From Flavobacteriales bacterium (GTDB lineage: Bacteria > Bacteroidota > Bacteroidia > Flavobacteriales_F > PHOS-HE28): a DNA stretch of 10,720 nucleotides. Under the pieces are notes generated by a model. The model saw only the letters and a list, made by a program, of their open reading frames with translations, was not told where the DNA came from and ran no database searches. Position numbers and translations under genes: made by a program. Positions 6,514-10,720 of this stretch are shown here, piece by piece. The first letter of the stretch is position 1; each line of letters starts with the position of its first letter. Location of the stretch: contig JADZGG010000436.1 of assembly GCA_020854015.1 (NCBI GenBank), positions 1 to 10,720 on the forward strand, given 5' to 3'.

Positions 6514-7689
6514 TCAGCCTCTGGGGGCCGCGTAGGCCTTCACATCGGCCTCGGTGATCTCCTTTCCGCTCAGGATCACCAAGCGCTCGATCACGTTCCG
6601 CAGCTCCCGCACATTGCCGGTCCATGGTAGTTTCTGGAGCGCTGCAATGGCCTTTTCCGCGATCTTCTTGGGGGCGATGCCCTGCTCGGTGCACACCAGA
6701 CCGATGAAGTGTTCGCTCAACAATGGAATGTCCTCGGTCCGCTCACTGAGGCTGGGCACATGGATCGGGATCACGCTGAGGCGGTGGAAGAGGTCTTCGC
6801 GGAACCGTCCTTCCGCGATCTCTTTCTTCAGGTCCTTGTTGGTAGCGGCTACCACACGCACGTCCACCTTCACGTCCCTGTCACCGCCAACCGGGGTGAT
6901 GCGGCTTTCCTGCAAGGCCCGGAGCACCTTGGCCTGGGCGGCCAGGCTCATGTCCCCGATCTCGTCCAGGAAGAGGGTGCCGCCGTCGGCGAGCTCGAAC
7001 TTGCCCTTGCGGTCCTTGATGGCGCTGGTGAAGCTGCCTTTCACGTGACCGAAGAGCTCGCTTTCGATCAACTCGCCGGGGATGGCGGCGCAGTTCACCT
7101 CCACGAAGGGACCTTGGGCGCGCTGGCTCTTGTCGTGGATCTGGCGGGCCACGCCTTCCTTGCCGGCCCCATTTCCGCCGGTGATCAGCACGCGGGCGTC
7201 GCTGGGTGCCACCTTCTCGATCATTTCCCGGATCAGGCCGAGGGCCTTGCTTTCGCCCACCATCTGCACACCACCGGCCTTGCCTTTCTGCACCTTCTGG
7301 CGCAGCACCTTGGTCTCTTGCACCAGGTTGTTTCGGTCAAGCGCGTTGCGCACGCTTACCAGGATCCGGTTGATGTCGGGCGGCTTCTGGATGAAGTCGA
7401 AAGCGCCCTTTTTCAACGCGTCCACTGCGGTGTCGATGGTCCCGTGGCCGCTGATCATTACCACAGGGAGGTCGGGGTCATGGGCCTGAAGCTTCTCCAG
7501 CACCTCCATGCCGTCCATGCGGGGCATCTTGATGTCGCAGAGCACCAGGTCGAAGCCGCCCTTCTTCCCCTTGTCCAGCCCGCTCGTGCCATCCTCGGCC
7601 TCGTCCACACTGTGTTTCTCGTGCTCGAGAATGTCACGCAGCGCCGCGCGGATGGCTTTTTCGTCGTCGATGATCAGGATCTTTGCCAT
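6514..7689 (-). CDS. sigma-54-dependent response regulator (REC-AAA+) without a DNA-binding domain
   Basis: The 391-residue protein has an N-terminal receiver domain (1-120: acidic pair Asp8/Asp9, phospho-acceptor Asp52 in CDIKMPRMDG, Ser80, Lys102 in QKPPD) and a sigma-54 AAA+ domain (about 140-385). Walker A is GGNGAGKE (171-178), Walker B LFLDE (239-243), arginine region RFREDLFHRL (295-304) and sensor II GNVRELRN (358-365). The GAFTGA loop reads GSFTSA (218-223). The chain stops at VKAYAAPRG, directly after the AAA+ lid, with no Fis-type helix-turn-helix; NtrC itself is about 470 residues. It would remodel sigma-54 polymerase on phosphorylation by an unseen sensor kinase, perhaps from solution, as described for H. 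pylori FlgR and Chlamydia CtcC. The start is MAKILIIDDE at 7689; the frame continues to 7782 without receiver-like sequence. Confidence 0.93.
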   Translation of the reverse strand: MAKILIIDDEKAIRAALRDILEHEKHSVDEAEDGTSGLDKGKKGGFDLVLCDIKMPRMDGMEVLEKLQAHDPDLPVVMISGHGTIDTAVDALKKGAFDFIQKPPDINRILVSVRNALDRNNLVQETKVLRQKVQKGKAGGVQMVGESKALGLIREMIEKVAPSDARVLITGGNGAGKEGVARQIHDKSQRAQGPFVEVNCAAIPGELIESELFGHVKGSFTSAIKDRKGKFELADGGTLFLDEIGDMSLAAQAKVLRALQESRITPVGGDRDVKVDVRVVAATNKDLKKEIAEGRFREDLFHRLSVIPIHVPSLSERTEDIPLLSEHFIGLVCTEQGIAPKKIAEKAIAALQKLPWTGNVRELRNVIERLVILSGKEITEADVKAYAAPRG

Positions 7690-7728
7690 GGGAAGGGAGA
7701 AGATGGGGCCCAATTGCAATGGGTGACG

Positions 7729-7736
7729 CAAAGATG
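7729..7736 (-). promoter_or_regulatory. candidate -7 element for the sigma-54 activator gene
   Basis: The minus strand reads CATCTTTG followed by CG, 39 bases before the ATG at 7689. It matches the Bacteroidota -7 box TAnnTTTG at all but the first base. No TTTG is found at the -33 distance. The 127-base divergent gap (7690-7816) also carries CACCTTTTG on the plus strand (7780-7788), 28 bases before the secreted-protein start, which is a weaker candidate for that gene. Confidence 0.35.
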
Positions 7737-7816
7737 GTACGTGAAGATGAAGGTGCCCCGACGCATGAGCAACCTTCAGCACCTTTTGCGTCTAGAATTC
7801 ACTGAAGCCGCTGAAC

Positions 7817-9256
7817 ATGTTCAGAGCTAAGATCATTGTCGCCCTCCTTTTCCAGATCACCGGATCGCTACAAGTGGTGGGTCAATGCGAGGACCTCGTC
7901 ATCACGGACGTGACCACATGGTGGGAATGCCGGGGCAATGGACCGGACGGGTACTACGTAGTGCAGGTGAACCATGTGAGCTGGCTGGGAGGTACGGGGC
8001 CGTTCACAGGTGGGCATAGCGTGGGCGGGACCTTTGGTGGGTCTGATCATTTCATGTTGTGGGAATCATCCGTGGCCACCGCCGACGGTGTGTCGATGCA
8101 GCTCATTCCCAACGCTACGGTCTCGGATGCGAATGGATGCGAGGCTTATGCCTCAGGAACTGGCGGCATCCAGTATTGGGTGGATCCCACGGATCAGGTG
8201 ATCGTGTCGTCTTCTACGTGGGACACGAATACAAGCAACGCCAATGTGATCTTAGTGGATAACCCCGGAGATCCGGGTGCCCTGTTGCCCTCGGATCAAA
8301 GTGTCGTGTACTGGCTTACGTGTTTGACCGATCCAGCGAACGATCGAACCGGTATGGCTTGGGAGGTACACCAAACAGCTCCGGAGCGGTATGAACTGGC
8401 ACAACTGCCACCGGGATCATATGAGCTCTGGTTGGCGAATGATGGGCTGAGCGTTGGTTCACAAGTGCCTTGCGAGGGCAAGGCGATCAGTTTCACGGTG
8501 GAGCAACCGGTCCCGGGAGTCTCCCTTGTTCCGCGCATGGCGCTCAGTGGTGCGCTCGGTGCGAACAATCTGATGATCGACAACCTGCGGGCAGGTGGGT
8601 TGTTGCCCTCGCAAGAGCCATACACTGCCCTAGGTTATGGATATGTGGGCTCGCATGGACCGGCCTCCATTTCTCCGGGTTTGCTCACTATCACGGGAGC
8701 GAATGCGATCGTGGATTGGGTTGTGGTCGAACTGCGCAGTGGAATTCAACCGTCCGATGTCCTTGCAAGCCGCCCCGCGCTTCTGCAACGCGATGGCGAT
8801 GTGATGGGCAGCGATGGTTCTTCAACACTTCACTTCAATGTACCTGCTGCGAACTACTATGTTGTGGTGCGCCACCGCAACCACAATGGCGTTATGACCG
8901 CGGCCCCCATGGCACTGAGCGGGGCCGCTGTGCTTGTTGACCTCACACTTCCATCGACCCTTGCGTATGGTACTGAGGCCAGGTCGAACGTGAACGGCAC
9001 TATGGTGCTCTGGCCCGGTGATGGAACAGGCAACGGTTCGGTGGCGTACACAGGTGCCAACAATGACCGCGACCCGATCCTTACTGCCATCGGGGGAAGC
9101 ACACCAACGAATAGCCTTGGGCCGGTCTATGACCGACGTGATATCAACTTGGATGGGATGATCCGCTACACGGGTGCGGGCAACGACCGCGATATCATCT
9201 TACAGACCATTGGCGGTTCGGTTCCGACCGCGGTTCGTCAGCAGCAGCTGCCCTGA
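7817..9256 (+). CDS. secreted surface protein with tandem acidic C-terminal repeats, function unknown
   Basis: The 479-residue protein begins with a basic-hydrophobic signal peptide (MFRAKIIVALLFQITGSLQVVGQ, cleavage probably near residue 22-23). The mature chain is rich in G, T, S, V and aromatic residues, as in beta-sandwich adhesin-like proteins. Residues about 24-125 include a TVSDANGC turn like that of SprB/Ig-like repeats. Residues about 239-380 form a module (VPRMALSGAL ... GLLPSQEPYTALGY ... VDWVVVELR ... LLQRDGDV ... YYVVVRHRNHNGVM) that I recall from many extracellular proteins of Flavobacteriales. The end carries two copies of a GDGTGNGSVAYTGANNDRDPIL-like repeat. No enzyme motif is seen. 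It lacks an obvious type IX sorting domain and has Gln before the first Cys, so no lipobox. It is divergent from the sigma-54 activator and convergent with the YitT gene. The role is unknown; adhesion or matrix binding is a guess. Confidence 0.8.
   Translation: MFRAKIIVALLFQITGSLQVVGQCEDLVITDVTTWWECRGNGPDGYYVVQVNHVSWLGGTGPFTGGHSVGGTFGGSDHFMLWESSVATADGVSMQLIPNATVSDANGCEAYASGTGGIQYWVDPTDQVIVSSSTWDTNTSNANVILVDNPGDPGALLPSDQSVVYWLTCLTDPANDRTGMAWEVHQTAPERYELAQLPPGSYELWLANDGLSVGSQVPCEGKAISFTVEQPVPGVSLVPRMALSGALGANNLMIDNLRAGGLLPSQEPYTALGYGYVGSHGPASISPGLLTITGANAIVDWVVVELRSGIQPSDVLASRPALLQRDGDVMGSDGSSTLHFNVPAANYYVVVRHRNHNGVMTAAPMALSGAAVLVDLTLPSTLAYGTEARSNVNGTMVLWPGDGTGNGSVAYTGANNDRDPILTAIGGSTPTNSLGPVYDRRDINLDGMIRYTGAGNDRDIILQTIGGSVPTAVRQQQLP
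9017..9097 (+). repeat. acidic 'YTGxxNDRD' repeat, copy 1 (protein-level)
   Basis: Residues 401-427 of the secreted protein: a glycine/aspartate loop (GDGTGNGS) then VAYTGANNDRDPILTAIGG. The spacing of D/N residues followed by a short helix resembles a dockerin-like or EF-hand-like calcium loop, which is inference. Copy 2 lies at 9131-9217. Confidence 0.75.
9131..9217 (+). repeat. acidic 'YTGxxNDRD' repeat, copy 2 (protein-level)
   Basis: Residues 439-467: DRRDINLDGMIRYTGAGND followed by RDIILQTIGG. It aligns with copy 1 through D/N-x-N-x-D/N-G, YTG, NDRD, IL and IGG, and keeps the better calcium-loop pattern DINLDG. The protein ends 12 residues later in VPTAVRQQQLP. Confidence 0.75.
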
Positions 9257-9280
9257 TGTTCAAGGGGCTAGCATTCGGGA

Positions 9281-10255
9281 TCAATGCAGCCGCCGCCGCT
9301 TCACGATGCCACCCTTGGTGTCCTTCACGCTGCTCATCACGAGGAAAGCGTTCGGGTCGATCTTCTCCACTTCGTGGGTCACCTTGTGAAGTTCAAGACG
9401 GGTGATGACGCAGTAGATGATGTCCACTTCATAGGTGCCTCCTCCCTTGCGGTAGCCGCGCTTACCCATATACACGGTGACCCCACGACCCATCACTTGC
9501 ACGAGCATGCGTTGGATCTCGTCGTGCTTCGGTGAAATGATGGTGACGCCCATGTACTCCTCGATGCCCTCGATCACGAAGTCCATCGTTTTTGAGGCGG
9601 CCAGGTAGGTGATCATCGAGTACATCGCAGTTTCGATGGAAAGCAGTGTGGCGGCCGCGGCGAAGATCAGGATGTTGATGAGGGTGATCACGTCGCCCAT
9701 GGTGATGTGAAGCAAGCGGCTCAGTGCGATGGCCAGGACCTCCGTGCCATCGATCACTGATCCTCCGCGCACAGCGAGGCCGATGCCCGCCCCGAGGAAG
9801 AAGCCACCGAAAATGGCGACCAGCAGCTTGTCGTGCGTCACCTCCGGGAAGTGCACGGTCGCCGTGATCAAGGCCAGCGCGGCGATCGATGCCATGGTGC
9901 GGTAAGCGAAGTCCTTGCCCATCAACCGGTAGGCCACGTAGATGAAAGGCGCGTTCACCAGGCCCAGCAGGAGCCAGAGTGGCAGAGGCGTAAGCACAGT
10001 GCCTAAGAGCGCAATGCCCGTGGCGCCGCCATCAATGAAGCCGGTAGGCAGCAGAAAGCTCTCCAGAGCGAAGGCGGCGCAAAGCACACCTGCAGCGGTC
10101 ATCAGCAGGTCCTTCACGCCACTGATCGCTGCACTGCGGATGCGGTGATAGGACTTGGCGATCGCATAGCTCGAGAGGGCGCCGTCACCTGCAGCCATGT
10201 GGGCATGGTGCCGTTGGGCGTTGCGCTCCACCAAGCGCTGCAGCATCGGGTTCAT
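9281..10255 (-). CDS. YitT family membrane protein with C-terminal DUF2179 domain
   Basis: The 324-residue product (from the ATG at 10255) has a hydrophilic N-terminus of about 45 residues, then five to six membrane helices (about residues 48-210) containing LLPTGFIDGGATGIALL and RGGSVIDGTEVLAIALSR, the conserved repeated loops of YitT proteins. The soluble C-terminal DUF2179 domain follows: KTMDFVIEGIEEYMGVTIIS, GRGVTVYMGKRGY, and near the end VEKIDPNAFLVMSSVKDTKGG. YitT proteins are inner-membrane proteins of uncertain function, suggested as transporters. The start is open: a TTG at 10282 and ATGs at 10255, 10246 and 10198 are all in frame. I chose 10255 as the first ATG, but a -7-like word just upstream could push the true start inward. 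Only 24 bases separate its stop from the convergent secreted-protein gene, and no terminator hairpin is seen there. Confidence 0.88.
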   Translation of the reverse strand: MNPMLQRLVERNAQRHHAHMAAGDGALSSYAIAKSYHRIRSAAISGVKDLLMTAAGVLCAAFALESFLLPTGFIDGGATGIALLGTVLTPLPLWLLLGLVNAPFIYVAYRLMGKDFAYRTMASIAALALITATVHFPEVTHDKLLVAIFGGFFLGAGIGLAVRGGSVIDGTEVLAIALSRLLHITMGDVITLINILIFAAAATLLSIETAMYSMITYLAASKTMDFVIEGIEEYMGVTIISPKHDEIQRMLVQVMGRGVTVYMGKRGYRKGGGTYEVDIIYCVITRLELHKVTHEVEKIDPNAFLVMSSVKDTKGGIVKRRRLH

Positions 10256-10259
10256 GGCG

Positions 10260-10267
10260 AAAAGGTA
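10260..10267 (-). promoter_or_regulatory. candidate -7 element at the YitT start
   Basis: The minus strand reads TACCTTTT then CGCC and ATG (10255). TACCTTTT matches TAnnTTTG in all but the last base. If it works, transcription would begin at or just inside the ATG at 10255, giving either a leaderless message or a start at 10246 or 10198. No -33 TTTG was found. Confidence 0.3.
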
Positions 10268-10441
10268 ATCGGGATCCGCCAAGCGCTCGTTCGTTGCAGG
10301 AGTGCAGACCCCCTTCGCCGTCAGAGCGAAGTCCGAAAGGACGGCAGTGCTGAGCGTTCAGACAGGGTCATGTTGCGGAATCGTTCGTGCGGATCCTCAG
10401 ACTCACCACCATGCCACAGGATGGCTTCGGAAAGGTCGCCA

Positions 10442-10460
10442 ACGGAGGTGTCACCTCCGT
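10442..10460. terminator. inverted repeat just after the Ppx/GppA stop, possible weak terminator
   Basis: ACGGAGGTG-t-CACCTCCGT is a perfect 9+9 inverted repeat around one base; as RNA it would fold as a 7-bp stem with a 5-base loop. It lies 12 bases beyond the stop of the minus-strand phosphatase gene, in the 217-base gap before the YitT gene. No U run follows on the minus strand, so it could be a terminator of the U-less kind, an RNA-end stabiliser, or a protein-binding palindrome acting on yitT. Confidence 0.4.
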
Positions 10461-10472
10461 GGTGAGTTCCGC

Positions 10473-10720
10473 TCAACCCAGCACCCGGGCCGCCGCCCCT
10501 TCCTTCAACGCATAGCGGCTCCAGCGGAGGTCCGTGATGCCGCGCATCAGCACACGTTCCACGGCGAGCAATGCGTAAGGAATGGTGTCAACGCGATGTT
10601 CAGGTAGGCCGGGCTCCAGCAGCCTTTCCCCACGGTCCATCCCCATCAAGCGGTCCTTCAAGGCATCGAACGCGACATGGGTGAACGGTAACGTGATCTC
10701 CCCGTCGGCGAGCACCCGTC
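10473..10720 (-). CDS. Ppx/GppA family phosphatase, C-terminal fragment cut by window edge
   Basis: 81 residues are visible up to the TGA at 10475-10473; the frame stays open to the right edge. The visible part matches the end of the actin-like second domain of Ppx/GppA phosphatases: a helix (FTHVAFDALKDRLMGMDRGERL), then PGLPEHRVDTIPYALLAVERVL, equal to the family's 'PGLxPxRADIIPAGxxIL', and finally SRYALKEGAAARVL, equal to 'SDYGLREGxLxxLL'. These enzymes hydrolyse exopolyphosphate and/or pppGpp in the cytoplasm. The catalytic N-terminal part is outside the window, so activity and subtype (Ppx or GppA) cannot be judged. An inverted repeat follows the stop. Confidence 0.8.
   Translation of the reverse strand, partial: RVLADGEITLPFTHVAFDALKDRLMGMDRGERLLEPGLPEHRVDTIPYALLAVERVLMRGITDLRWSRYALKEGAAARVLG

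Noticed and set aside
6709..7830. A 373-codon open frame on the plus strand
   Set aside because: It is antisense to the sigma-54 activator, whose motifs are clear; the translation is His/Val/Ala-rich with no domain.
7880..7890. Lipoprotein signal at Cys24 of the secreted protein
   Set aside because: The residue before Cys is Gln (VGQC), which does not fit a lipobox; an ordinary signal peptidase I site is more likely.
1..10720. CRISPR array, tRNA, IS element, prophage or toxin-antitoxin module
   Set aside because: No regularly spaced direct repeats, cloverleaf sequence, transposase or integrase motifs, or small paired genes were seen on either strand.

Overview
The window looks like a chromosomal segment of a GC-rich member of the Bacteroidota, probably Flavobacteriales or a close relative. 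No rRNA is present to fix the taxon. The pointers are: the neighbouring set of alaS, a membrane-anchored M23 peptidase and a small MerR-like regulator, which I recall as typical of this phylum; starts without Shine-Dalgarno sequences, with A/C/T-TTTG-like words close to several start codons; a DUF5684-type small membrane protein; a YitT protein of the type seen in Bacteroidota; and a secreted protein ending in tandem 'YTGxxNDRD' repeats that I recall from Flavobacteriales genomes.

Layout. Bases 1-759 (+) hold the C-terminal four fifths of an ADP-heptose epimerase (hldD). Its stop codon overlaps the stop of a convergent minus-strand cluster that reads M23 peptidase (2991-2023), MerR-like regulator (1987-1616), FkbM-type methyltransferase (1619-756). 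The last two overlap by ATGA. A 160-base divergent intergenic region separates this cluster from a complete alaS (3152-5758, +), which ends in a strong 14-bp hairpin terminator. Next on the minus strand come a four-helix DUF5684-like membrane protein (6333-5887) and, upstream of it, a REC-AAA+ sigma-54 activator (7689-6514) that lacks a DNA-binding domain. Diverging from the activator is a 479-residue secreted protein (7817-9256, +). It converges with a YitT-family membrane protein (10255-9281, -). The window ends in the C-terminus of a Ppx/GppA phosphatase (minus strand, cut off by the window edge).

How the genes relate. Envelope functions dominate: hldD (LPS core heptose), FkbM methyltransferase (often acts on surface glycans or lipids), M23 peptidase (peptidoglycan) and two membrane proteins. 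They sit among housekeeping (alaS) and signalling genes (sigma-54 activator, MerR, Ppx/GppA). I see no phage, IS element, CRISPR array, tRNA, toxin-antitoxin pair or defence island. Gene density is high and no stretch over 300 bases lacks a gene. I did not find a convincing new multi-gene system. The most unusual items are the activator without a DNA-binding domain and with an altered GAFTGA loop, the secreted protein with duplicated acidic repeats and no recognisable sorting domain, and the FkbM gene translationally coupled to the MerR gene.
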